Translations under genes and position numbers: made by a program
Notes under the pieces: generated by a model
What the model saw: the letters and a program-made list of their open reading frames with translations, nothing else
Databases searched by the model: none
What the model was told of the DNA's origin: nothing
Shown: in pieces, positions 6,696-13,492 of the stretch
Layout: each line of letters opens with the position of its first letter
How positions within the stretch are numbered: position 1 is the stretch's first letter
Origin: a virus
IMG/VR virus record: IMGVR_UViG_3300042560_000597
Coordinates: 1 to 22,460 of that record
DNA length: 22,460 nucleotides
Direction: 5' to 3' (one strand)

Positions 6696-7012
6696 CCCGC
6701 CAGCAACTCATCGACGCCGTGTGGAACGAACTGCCGGCCAAGCGGTATTTGCTCGGCCGCAAGCGTGGCGAGCGGCTCATCGGCCGTGCCCTCCGCAAGT
6801 GGCCCGTGCCCGTGCTGTACCAGTGCGATCCGCAGCAGACCGCCGTGGTGGGCCAGCACCTGGCCAAGAGCATCGAGCGGCAAGAGCGTGCCGAGTACGG
6901 CATGGGGTTTATCGCCAGCATCATCCTGGCGGCCATCATCAGCGAGATCGTGAAGATCCTGATTCGTCGCTGGCTGGAGAACCGAGTCGAGATGCTGGAG
7001 GCCCTGGCGTGA
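6692..7012 (+). CDS. small single-helix membrane protein, 106 aa
   Basis: The start ATG 6692 overlaps the lipoprotein stop (ATGA). Residues 1..70 are basic and soluble (AKRYLLGRKRGERLIGRALRK), with one cysteine. A single hydrophobic helix, MGFIASIILAAIISEIVKIL, covers about residues 71..90 and is followed by a basic, amphipathic end. The topology has the soluble part N-terminal and one membrane helix near the C-terminus. No family is recognised. The order lipoprotein, this protein, then a second membrane protein with a coiled coil invites comparison with a holin/spanin group, but no motif confirms it. Confidence 0.6.
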   Translation: MTRQQLIDAVWNELPAKRYLLGRKRGERLIGRALRKWPVPVLYQCDPQQTAVVGQHLAKSIERQERAEYGMGFIASIILAAIISEIVKILIRRWLENRVEMLEALA

Positions 7013-7242
7013 CTGAGGCGACGAAGGACACGCTCTACACGGCCCTGCGTGATTACGGATTCTCGGTCGTGGTCGCCCTGGCGGCCGGCTGGGTGCTTCG
7101 CAACGACGTTCTGATCCCGTTGGTCGAAGAACATCGAGTGTTCGTTCGCAGCCTGAGCGAGACGCAGAGCGAGATCAGCAAGGCAGTCACCGAGCAGACC
7201 AAGCTGCTGTACGAGATGAAGCACATGCGAGACACCCAATGA
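7009..7242 (+). CDS. small membrane protein with C-terminal coiled coil, 77 aa (holin- or spanin-like)
   Basis: The start is GTG 7009 in a GTGA overlap with the previous gene. The first 17 residues are polar. One membrane helix follows (FSVVVALAAGWVL, about 18..30), and then a charged helical tail of about 45 residues with heptad-like hydrophobic spacing (VFVRSLSETQSEISKAV, TEQTKLLYEMKH). One N-terminal membrane helix followed by a coiled coil is the layout of inner-membrane spanin subunits, and is also seen in some small holins. Adjacency to a lipoprotein and a peptidase makes a lysis role reasonable. The call rests on topology only. The next gene overlaps the stop as ATGA. Confidence 0.6.
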   Translation: MTEATKDTLYTALRDYGFSVVVALAAGWVLRNDVLIPLVEEHRVFVRSLSETQSEISKAVTEQTKLLYEMKHMRDTQ

Positions 7243-8078
7243 GCCCCATGAGCCCACGAACGCTGCGGCCGAGGCAGACGCTGCACCCCGAAGCGGCCAG
7301 CTGGCAGGCTCGAGTTGTCGCCAACGGGGGCAGTGTGGGCACGGCACTGCCGGCCGTGGACAGGTTCTGCAAGGCCATTGCATCGGCTGGCATTCGCAGC
7401 AAGTTCTACCGGCTAAACCTGTTCTGCGGCACGGGTTTGAATGCGTGCCTCGTGCCTCTCTACCGTGGTCAGTCACAGTCAGGGACGCAGTTCGGAAACA
7501 CCGTGGACACAAACGTAGGGCCGTTTGTCAGCGGGGATTACACCGCAACGGGCGGGCTAACTGGTGGCGGATCTAAGTATCTGGATACGGGATTCGCCAC
7601 CAACATTCTTACTGCTGGAGATCGGCACATTGCCGCGTATGAACGAGTTAGGTCAGGGGCGACGTTCAACACGTTCCTTGGCTCAGAGGCGATTTCTGGC
7701 GTCGCGCAATCCTTTTCTCTTGGCTACAACAGCCCAGCAACCACCGTGCAGTATGGGTATGGTGCGTTCAGCCCCAACCTAAGTGCCGTGACGCTATCGG
7801 CGGTCGGTCTGTGGATGGGCGTGAACACGCCAGCCAACGCAGGTCTGATCTATCGCAACGGCGTGCAGGATGCCACCAACACTCAGAGTGCAGCCACACC
7901 CGAAGCCTCGAACATCTTCGTGTTCGCTCTGAATAGAGCTTCGACGCCAGCAGCCAACAACATCTACACCGGCACGCTTGGCGGCTATAGCATCGGACTT
8001 GCGTTTACAGCGGCAGAGGCCGCCGCCTACTACACCGCAATGCAGGCGTTCCAGACGGCCCTTGGAAGGAACGTGTGA
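7239..8078 (+). CDS. LamG/concanavalin A-like virion adhesin or tail-fibre-type protein
   Basis: A 279-aa protein rich in Gly, Ser, Thr, Ala and Asn, with alternating beta-strand patterns typical of a jelly-roll carbohydrate-binding fold. The N-terminal segment LPAVDRFCKAIASAGIRSKF, then YRLNLFCGTGLNACLVPLYRG and a block with TNVGPFVSGDYTATGGLTG, resembles a protein type I recall from planctomycete and aquatic phage sequences; recall, not a search. The C-terminal half ends with an alanine-rich helix (TAAEAAAYYTAMQAFQTAL), as LamG-like phage proteins often do. It probably binds a host surface glycan. Unusually for an adhesin, it lies before the terminase genes and not after the tape measure gene. 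ATG 7239 overlaps the previous stop; a second ATG at 7248 is a possible start. Confidence 0.65.
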   Translation: MSPMSPRTLRPRQTLHPEAASWQARVVANGGSVGTALPAVDRFCKAIASAGIRSKFYRLNLFCGTGLNACLVPLYRGQSQSGTQFGNTVDTNVGPFVSGDYTATGGLTGGGSKYLDTGFATNILTAGDRHIAAYERVRSGATFNTFLGSEAISGVAQSFSLGYNSPATTVQYGYGAFSPNLSAVTLSAVGLWMGVNTPANAGLIYRNGVQDATNTQSAATPEASNIFVFALNRASTPAANNIYTGTLGGYSIGLAFTAAEAAAYYTAMQAFQTALGRNV

Positions 8079-8386
8079 TGTGGCTGTCAGACATCACGCT
8101 GCCGCTGCCGTACGGCGACTGCCGTGGCCTCGCCCTCGTCTACGACTACAACGTGGCGGTGACGCTATACGAACTGCAGCAGGCGTATGGCGATCCACGC
8201 CATATCCCTACGGGCAGACCGCTGACTGATGGCCGATGGATGATGTATGGCGACGTTCTCAGCGAAGTCGGGAGCGGCGGCATTCTTGCCAAGGCGTTCT
8301 CGCACATCACGCCCGAGATGATGAGCCAAGTGGAGGTAGTGCCGCTGGAGGTTGCCAAGGCACTGCTGCCGCAAGAGCCCGCCTAA
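8078..8386 (+). CDS. hypothetical protein, 102 aa
   Basis: The start is placed at ATG 8078, which shares one base with the adhesin stop (TGATG) and has GGAAGGA seven bases before it. A GTG at 8075 in the same frame is closer to the Shine-Dalgarno sequence than usual. The protein has a mixed composition (LSDITLPLPYGDCRGLALVY near the start) with no membrane segment and no known motif. Coupling to the adhesin gene suggests that it could be a partner or chaperone of that protein. It is not recognised, so no function is claimed. Confidence 0.6.
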   Translation: MWLSDITLPLPYGDCRGLALVYDYNVAVTLYELQQAYGDPRHIPTGRPLTDGRWMMYGDVLSEVGSGGILAKAFSHITPEMMSQVEVVPLEVAKALLPQEPA

Positions 8387-8414
8387 CTGCAAGACGTACG
8401 GCATAACGCCATAC

Positions 8415-8427
8415 CCTGAGACTCAGG
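8415..8427. other. perfect 13-base palindrome, operator-like
   Basis: CCTGAGACTCAGG reads as CCTGAG and CTCAGG around one central A. It lies in the 79-base gap between genes, about 40 bases before ATG 8466, where a dimeric DNA-binding protein could act. The symmetry is directly visible; the role is unproven. Confidence 0.3.
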
Positions 8428-8465
8428 CCACGATGCGGGCCAGACCCGAGCCACGGAGCTAGACC

Positions 8466-8822
8466 ATGTCCCATGTGAAGATCAAGCGGTACGAGCGTGA
8501 CGTGAGCATCGTGCTGCACAGCACGACCACCCTGGCCACCACGCTCAGGCTGGACGATATGGCTGGCGGTGTGGTGTCGCTTGGCACCATGACCACCAAC
8601 GCCACCACGCTTCAGACTTGGGGCGGCACCAGTGTCGATGGTGCGTTCCGTCGCATCTACGGGGCAGATGGCTCGGCAGCCGACATCACGCTGGCCCCCT
8701 CGAGCACGGACGGCAGGATCTACGCCCTGCCTGATGCGGTGTTCGCCGTGTCGTTTCTCAAGATCGTCTCGGCCACCACAAACAGCACGGGCACTCTCGG
8801 CATCGTGTCGCTCAAGAGCTAA
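8466..8822 (+). CDS. hypothetical beta-rich protein, 118 aa (possible virion protein)
   Basis: The start ATG 8466 follows ACGGAG with seven bases of spacing. The sequence begins with a charged segment (MSHVKIKRYERDV) and continues as Thr-, Ser-, Ala- and Gly-rich beta strands (LATTLRLDDMAGGVVSLGTM, TLQTWGGTSVDGAF), ending FLKIVSATTNSTGTLGIVSL. Composition and strand pattern fit a small structural or decoration protein. There is no signal, membrane segment or cysteine motif. The family is unknown. Its stop overlaps the start of the HNH gene as TAATG. Confidence 0.6.
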   Translation: MSHVKIKRYERDVSIVLHSTTTLATTLRLDDMAGGVVSLGTMTTNATTLQTWGGTSVDGAFRRIYGADGSAADITLAPSSTDGRIYALPDAVFAVSFLKIVSATTNSTGTLGIVSLKS

Positions 8823-9154
8823 TGCCCCAACGCATCCCATGCCACAGGCCGCTGCGTCTGCGTGCGTCCCGCCCACAGCGAGACGAGAGCACCAGGCCAA
8901 GCGCGGCAGCCCGTGGCTATTGCTCAAAGCGTCATCGACTGTGGCGGCAGGCCGTGCTCACGCGGGATGCGTGGCAATGCCAGGCCTGTGGCGTGGTCTG
9001 CTCACAAAAGGGGCAAGCCCACGCTGACCACGTATCCCCAGTGATGGAAGGTACGGATCGGTGCATGGATGGTAGGAGCCGCTACGACGTTTCTGCAGGC
9101 CAGTGTCTGTGTCATGGATGCCACACACGCAAGACACACCGCGACGCCCGCTAA
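8822..9154 (+). CDS. HNH endonuclease
   Basis: A 110-aa protein with a compact HNH domain in its C-terminal two thirds. A zinc-binding pair C53-x2-C56 (CQAC) precedes AHADHVSP, with the first catalytic histidine at H70. CLCHGCHTRKT (95..105) then supplies the second cysteine pair (C97, C100) and the final histidine H101. The basic stretch YCSKRHRLWRQAVLTRDAW before the core is typical of phage HNH proteins. In HK97-type phages an HNH nuclease beside the terminase genes helps DNA cleavage during packaging; the ligase and terminase genes follow here after one intergenic region. The start ATG 8822 is in a TAATG overlap. The N-terminal 30 residues are basic and low in complexity, so a slightly later start is possible. 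Confidence 0.85.
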   Translation: MPQRIPCHRPLRLRASRPQRDESTRPSAAARGYCSKRHRLWRQAVLTRDAWQCQACGVVCSQKGQAHADHVSPVMEGTDRCMDGRSRYDVSAGQCLCHGCHTRKTHRDAR

Positions 9155-9185
9155 CGCGAACTGGTGAAGCCTGGGAGGGTGCCTG

Positions 9186-9202
9186 CTGCCATACCGGCAG
9201 CG
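9186..9202 (+). other. hairpin after the HNH gene
   Basis: GCTGCC (9186..9191) and GGCAGC (9197..9202) form a perfect 6-bp stem with a 5-base loop, 31 bases after the HNH stop codon. No T run follows, so it is at best a weak terminator. Confidence 0.3.
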
Positions 9203-9391
9203 TCTGAGGAAAACCACCGTTTCGGATCGCATGCGTGGCCGAAAATGGTGTCCCCTAGTGCGTGGCGTTCCGCCTGGCGGCTCTCGGCTGCATGTGCGTG
9301 TGTCGAAGCCGCCTCCGAAATGCTGGCGTGAGTCGCTTGCCTGCGAGGCGTGACGAGGTGTCTGCACTGCGTGTTGTCGCAGCAGTTTGGA

Positions 9392-9406
9392 GCCTGTTTT
9401 TCAGGC
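9392..9406 (+). other. small hairpin with a T5 loop
   Basis: GCCTG (9392..9396) and CAGGC (9402..9406) enclose exactly five T residues. The structure is perfect but short, and has no T run after it. It stands out because T runs are rare in this window. Confidence 0.25.
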
Positions 9407-9428
9407 ACGAAACGCATGCGGTGGCCAG

Positions 9429-9458
9429 TTGAAAATGGGCCGATGATGAGCGTATGTT
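9429..9458 (+). promoter_or_regulatory. candidate sigma-70-type promoter before the ligase/terminase genes
   Basis: TTGAAA (9429..9434) and TATGTT (9453..9458) are 18 bases apart and match the -35 and -10 boxes at 5 of 6 and 4 of 6 positions. The position, just before the Shine-Dalgarno sequence and ATG 9483, would leave a leader of under 20 bases. The match was found by eye and is weak evidence. Confidence 0.3.
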
Positions 9459-9482
9459 TCAGCATCTCTGGAGGTGCGTGCC

Positions 9483-10232
9483 ATGTCGGTGATGCTTGCG
9501 AAGAACTGGGCCGGCAGCGACCCGGCCGGCTGGTGGATGAGCGAGAAGCTCGATGGCGTGCGTGCGGTGTGGGACGGGTACACGCTGGCGACGAGAGCGG
9601 GCAACGAGATCAACGCCCCGGCGTCGTTCGTGTCGTCGCTGCCGCGTGGCGTCAGCCTCGACGGGGAACTGTGGGCCGGCCGTGGCACGTTTCAGAGCGT
9701 GGTCGGTGCGTACCGCCGGATCGACGCTGAGTCGTGGCGGCCGATCCGATACGCCGTGTTCGACGCCCCGGCGGCGGCTGGCGGTTTCGAGGAGCGGCAG
9801 CAGCTGCTGCGTGACGTGCTGACCGGAAGCACCGGCCCTGCGTTCGTGCTCGAGCAGCAGCGGTGCGGCGGCCGTGACGAGCTCGCTGCCGTGCTGTCCA
9901 AGATCGTGCGGGCAGGCGGCGAAGGCGTGATGCTCCGCGAGCCGGGTAGTGCGTACCAGCCGAAGCGGTCGGCCTCGCTTCTGAAGGTCAAGACGTTCCT
10001 GGACGCTGAGGCCACGGTGATCGGGTACGAGCCGGGCACGGGCCGCAACCGCTCCAGCGTTGGTGCTCTGGTGGCACGGATGCAAGACGGCACCGTGTTC
10101 CGTTTATCGTCAGGGCTGACGGACTCGCTGCGGCGTAAGCCGCCACGGGTTGGCACCGTGTTTACGTTCAAGTTCCAGCAGATGACAGACGCCGGCGTGC
10201 CACGGTTTCCAGCGTTCCTGCGGATAGCGTGA
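9483..10232 (+). CDS. minimal ATP-dependent DNA ligase (LigE/LigB-like)
   Basis: The enzyme seals DNA nicks using ATP, through a lysine-AMP intermediate. At 249 aa it is a minimal form with only the nucleotidyltransferase and OB domains. Motif I is EKLDGVR at residues 21..27, with K22 the adenylated lysine. LDGELW (59..64) is the motif III region, EGVMLREP (147..154) motif IV and LLKVK (166..170) motif V; the OB domain ends with RVGTVFTFKF and FPAFLRI. The opening MLAKNW...GWWMSEKLDGVRAVWDG is typical of bacterial Lig E proteins, which often carry a periplasmic leader; here there is none, so the enzyme should be cytoplasmic. GGAGG (9470..9474) is nine bases before ATG 9483. Its stop overlaps the small terminase start as TGATG. 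Confidence 0.9.
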   Translation: MSVMLAKNWAGSDPAGWWMSEKLDGVRAVWDGYTLATRAGNEINAPASFVSSLPRGVSLDGELWAGRGTFQSVVGAYRRIDAESWRPIRYAVFDAPAAAGGFEERQQLLRDVLTGSTGPAFVLEQQRCGGRDELAAVLSKIVRAGGEGVMLREPGSAYQPKRSASLLKVKTFLDAEATVIGYEPGTGRNRSSVGALVARMQDGTVFRLSSGLTDSLRRKPPRVGTVFTFKFQQMTDAGVPRFPAFLRIA

Positions 10233-10690
10233 TGGGTAAGGGCCGAAAGCCGACGCCTAAGCCGATTCTTAAGCTCCGGGGCTCTCGCGTTAGAGGCCCG
10301 CATAAGAGCGGCATTGAGGCACCGGCGGGCATTCCTGAGCCGCCTAACTACCTGTGCGAGATCGGCCGGGCTGAGTGGCAACGTATCGTGCCGATGCTTG
10401 AGGCGTCCAAGGTGATGAGCATGCGGCACCAGCACACGCTGGCCGCCTACTGCGACGCCCTGGCCGACATGGTGAAGGCCGAGGCGGAACTGAAGCAGCA
10501 CGGGGCCACGTTCATGGACGACAAGGGTAGGGTGATGAATCACCCGGCCTGGTATCGGAAGAAGGACGCCCGCCTGCACATGCTGCGGTTCGCCGAGCAG
10601 TTTGGCCTCACGGCGTCCGCTTTGGCGAGAGTCTCTGCCGTTGAGCAAGCAGCGTCCAACGACGACGAAGACCGCCTCATGTTCGGCTGA
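10232..10690 (+). CDS. terS: terminase small subunit (P27 family)
   Basis: The small terminase recognises the viral DNA and brings it to the large subunit for packaging into proheads. The protein is 152 aa counted from ATG 10232, which overlaps the ligase stop as TGATG (a GTG at 10229 in frame is possible). The sequence opens with a basic GKGRKPTPKPILKLRGS segment, then PEPPNYLCEIGRAEWQRIVPMLEASKV, the typical P27-family (Phage_terminase_4) core, followed by the helix block HQHTLAAYCDALADMVKAEAEL and the HPAWYRKKDARLHMLRFAEQFGLT region that ends the domain. Position directly before the large terminase gene confirms the call. The two genes overlap by up to 50 bases, depending on the start of the next gene. 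Confidence 0.9.
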   Translation: MGKGRKPTPKPILKLRGSRVRGPHKSGIEAPAGIPEPPNYLCEIGRAEWQRIVPMLEASKVMSMRHQHTLAAYCDALADMVKAEAELKQHGATFMDDKGRVMNHPAWYRKKDARLHMLRFAEQFGLTASALARVSAVEQAASNDDEDRLMFG

Positions 10691-12200
10691 GAAGCCGTGC
10701 AATAAGTGCTCCTCGTGCCTAGCGGTGCGGTTCTTTGAGAAGCACCTGACGCACGCCAAGGGCGAGCTCGGTGGCAAGCCGTTCCTGCTCCAGCCGTGGC
10801 AGCGTGACTACCTGCGGGCGTTGTTCGCCGAGGACGCCGGCCGGCGAAAGGTACGCACGTCGCTGCTGGCCCTGCCACGCAAGAACGGCAAGAGCACGCT
10901 GGCTGCTGGCATCGCACTCAGGTGCATGCTCGAGGACGAGCCTGGGGCGGAAGTGTATTCGTGTGCGGCTTCACGAGATCAGGCCCGGCTGGTGTTCGAC
11001 ACCGCACGCATCGCCGTGGAGCAGTCGCCGGTGCTGCGGCAGCATCTCAAGGTGTATCGCAACGCCATCGTGCGAGAGTCCACGCACGCCACCTACAAGG
11101 CACTTTCTGCCGAGGCTGGAATCCAGCACGGGCTTTCGGCTCACGCGGTGATTTTCGACGAGCTCCATGTAAGCAACCGTGAGATGTGGGAGGTGATGCT
11201 CTCGAGCCAGGGGGCCAGACGCAACCCGCTCACGGTGGCGTTGACGACGGCGGGCCACGACAAGAAGTCGGTGTGCTGGGAGGTGTGGAAGTACGCCGAG
11301 GCTGTCCGCACCGGGGCGATCAAAGACGAGACGTTTCTGCCGGCGATCTACTGTGCCGATCCTGCAGCCGATTGGAAGGACGAGAAAACGTGGGCTATTG
11401 CCAATCCGAATCTCGGCGTTTCAGTAAAGCTCGACTTTCTCAGAAGCGAGTGTCAGCGGGCGGTTGAGATGCCTGCATACGAGAACACTTTTAAGCAACT
11501 TTATTTGAATTGCTGGACAGAGCAGGATACCCGCTGGATTGCGATGCATAACTGGGCGAAAGGCAACACGCCCTGCCCGGTGCCACTTGCCGGCCGTGAC
11601 TGCTTTGCCGGGCTCGACCTAGCCACGACGTTCGACACGACGGCGTTCGTGATTCTGTTCCCGCTGGACGACGGCACTTTTTGGGTGGAGCCGCACTTCT
11701 GGATTCCTGAAGAGAACCTGCACCAGCGAGTCCGTAGAGACAAGGTGCCGTATGACGTGTGGCAGCGGAAGGGCCTGCTTCACGTCACACAGGGCAACGT
11801 CACGGACTACTCGCAAGTGCGTGCCGACATCAACGACCTGGCCAAGAAGTACGGGTTTCGGCAGATAGCTGTGGATCGCTGGAACTCGACTCATCTCACG
11901 CAATTGCTGCAAGAGGACGGGTTGCCCGTTGTAGGTTTCGGGCAGGGCTACGGCTCCATGTCAGCGCCTTCTCTTCAGGTCGAGGCATGGATTTGCGGCT
12001 CTAAGCTTTTGCACGGCGGCCACGAAGTGCTGACGTGGCAGGCAGGAAACGTGGCGATTCAGACAGACGGGCAGAACATCAAGCCGAGCAAGCAGCGAAG
12101 CCATGAGCGGATTGACGGCATTGTGGCTCTAGTGATGGCGGCAGGCGTCTACGCAACATCGTCATCAAACGCAGGCACCTGGGACATCATCACGCTATGA
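10641..12200 (+). CDS. terL: terminase large subunit (Terminase_1/HK97-type)
   Basis: The packaging motor: an ATPase joined to a nuclease. From TTG 10641 it is 519 aa. The Walker A-type motif is PRKNGKST (residues 79..86) and Walker B is VIFDELH (170..176). The RNase H-like nuclease has the three acidic residues D326 (GLDLA), D412 (AVDRW) and D492 (RIDGIVAL). Before the ATPase is CNKCSSC (20..26) and then RFFEKHLTHAKGELGGKPF. This order is common in planctomycete-type large terminases and argues against a start later than about 10701. No ATG exists in this part; TTG 10641 is the best guess, with a weak GAGAG before it. It overlaps the small terminase gene. The stop overlaps the portal start as ATGA. 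Confidence 0.92.
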   Translation: MSKQRPTTTKTASCSAEKPCNKCSSCLAVRFFEKHLTHAKGELGGKPFLLQPWQRDYLRALFAEDAGRRKVRTSLLALPRKNGKSTLAAGIALRCMLEDEPGAEVYSCAASRDQARLVFDTARIAVEQSPVLRQHLKVYRNAIVRESTHATYKALSAEAGIQHGLSAHAVIFDELHVSNREMWEVMLSSQGARRNPLTVALTTAGHDKKSVCWEVWKYAEAVRTGAIKDETFLPAIYCADPAADWKDEKTWAIANPNLGVSVKLDFLRSECQRAVEMPAYENTFKQLYLNCWTEQDTRWIAMHNWAKGNTPCPVPLAGRDCFAGLDLATTFDTTAFVILFPLDDGTFWVEPHFWIPEENLHQRVRRDKVPYDVWQRKGLLHVTQGNVTDYSQVRADINDLAKKYGFRQIAVDRWNSTHLTQLLQEDGLPVVGFGQGYGSMSAPSLQVEAWICGSKLLHGGHEVLTWQAGNVAIQTDGQNIKPSKQRSHERIDGIVALVMAAGVYATSSSNAGTWDIITL

Positions 12201-13492
12201 GCGAGACAGCCACCAACGACTACCGGATGCACGAGCTCCGTGGCATCGACTGGAGCGAGATGGGCGGCGGCCGCACGTCATCCGGCATCCGGGTAAACGC
12301 CGACACCTCGATGGCCTGCTCGGCCTACACGGCGTGCATCCGTGTCATTTCGGATTCGGTCTCGTCTCTGCCGCTGCACCTGTACGAGCGAGTGACGACG
12401 GGCGGCAAGCGTAAGGTGCCCGAGCACCCGCTGTACCGCCTGCTGCACACGCAGCCGAATCCGTGGCAGACGGCTCAGGAGTTTCGGGATTGGATGACCG
12501 GGCTCTACCTGCACTACGGGGCGTCGTACGCCGAGAAGCGGCCCGGCCCCCGCGGCACGGTCGGCGAGCTCTGGCCGCTGCACAGTTCACGCATGGAGGA
12601 GGAGCGGCTGGAGAACGGCCAGATTCGCTACCTCTACCGTGAGCCGGATGGCCGGCAGACGGTGTACCGCCAAGAGCAGATCTTCGCCCTGCGGTACACG
12701 ACGAGCGACGGCATTCACCCGATTCCGACGTACCGGCTGTTCCAAAACGCCATCGGCCTGGCCCAGGCGTTGGAGGCCCACGGGGCCACCTACTTCGGCA
12801 ACGGTGCCCGGCCCGGCATCGTGCTGGAGAGCGACAACCCGATTCCCGTCGAGGCGGCCGAGCGTCTGCGTGAGCAGTGGGAGCGGATGCACCGTGGGCC
12901 GGATCGTGCCCACCGGACGGCTGTGCTGCCGAACGGCGTGAAGGCCCACGAGCTCTCGCAGAGCAACGAGGCGGCCCAGTTCCTTGAGACACGCCAATAC
13001 CAAGTCATCGAAATCTGCCGGGCGTTTCGTGTGCCGCCGCACATGATTCAGGATCTCACCCGCAGTACCTATTCGAACATTGAAGTTCAGGGCACCGAGT
13101 TCGTGCAGCACTGCCTTCTCAGTCATCTCAAGCGATGGGAAGCGGCCATTGCCCGTGACCTGATTGACGACGACGAAAAGTACTTCGCTGAGCACAACGC
13201 CAACGGCCTGCTGCGTGGCGACCACGCGAGCCGCTCGGCCTACTACGTCTCGGCGATCCAAAACGGCTGGATGAGCATTAACGAAGTGCGTGAGATGGAG
13301 AATCTCAACCCGCTCGGTCCCGAGGGCGACAAGCACTTCATCCAACTCAACATGACCACGCTGGACAAGGCAGGCGAGGAGCCGCCTGCACCGGAGCCGG
13401 TTGCCGAGCCGCCGGTGGTCGAAGCCGAGGACAGCCCGGCTGACGAGCTCGAGGACGACGCCGAAACAGAGGAGCAGACCGATGGAGATTGA
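12197..13492 (+). CDS. portal protein (HK97 gp3 family)
   Basis: The portal forms the twelve-subunit ring at one capsid vertex through which DNA enters and leaves. The protein is 431 aa. SMACSAYTACIRVISDSVSSLPLHLYER is the usual start of the HK97 portal domain, with HPLYRLLHTQPNPWQTAQEF following it, and the helical region FVQHCLLSHLKRWEAAI lies in the second half. WMSINEVREMENLNPLGPEGD is the family's typical end, where residues of the form N-E-x-R-x-x-E-x-x-P occur. The last 50 residues are a proline- and acid-rich tail. ATG 12197 overlaps the terminase stop (ATGA). The end overlaps the protease gene by 11 bases. Confidence 0.92.
   Translation: MSETATNDYRMHELRGIDWSEMGGGRTSSGIRVNADTSMACSAYTACIRVISDSVSSLPLHLYERVTTGGKRKVPEHPLYRLLHTQPNPWQTAQEFRDWMTGLYLHYGASYAEKRPGPRGTVGELWPLHSSRMEEERLENGQIRYLYREPDGRQTVYRQEQIFALRYTTSDGIHPIPTYRLFQNAIGLAQALEAHGATYFGNGARPGIVLESDNPIPVEAAERLREQWERMHRGPDRAHRTAVLPNGVKAHELSQSNEAAQFLETRQYQVIEICRAFRVPPHMIQDLTRSTYSNIEVQGTEFVQHCLLSHLKRWEAAIARDLIDDDEKYFAEHNANGLLRGDHASRSAYYVSAIQNGWMSINEVREMENLNPLGPEGDKHFIQLNMTTLDKAGEEPPAPEPVAEPPVVEAEDSPADELEDDAETEEQTDGD

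Larger units (their letters stand above)
9155..9482 (+). other. 328-base intergenic region upstream of the ligase and terminase genes
   Basis: No credible coding sequence is seen; the one open frame that crosses it (from 9350) gives a peptide of random composition over the ligase gene. The region holds several inverted repeats: GCTGCC/GGCAGC (9186..9202), a longer imperfect pair TTTCGG with CCGAAA between about 9211 and 9241, and GCCTG-T5-CAGGC (9392..9406). Its right end is locally AT-rich. It is the longest gap in the window and lies before the packaging genes, so it may hold a late promoter or a packaging start site; neither is proven. Confidence 0.5.

Noticed and set aside
6472-7512. Open frame of 346 codons on the - strand
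   Set aside because: It runs against four coupled + strand genes and lacks motifs or a start signal.
9350-9730. Open frame of 126 codons on the + strand crossing the intergenic gap
   Set aside because: It overlaps the ligase N-terminus in another frame; the peptide is random in composition and has no ribosome-binding site.
9692-10777. Open frame of 361 codons on the - strand
   Set aside because: It covers the ligase and small terminase genes, which are secure on the + strand; its composition is that of antisense translation.
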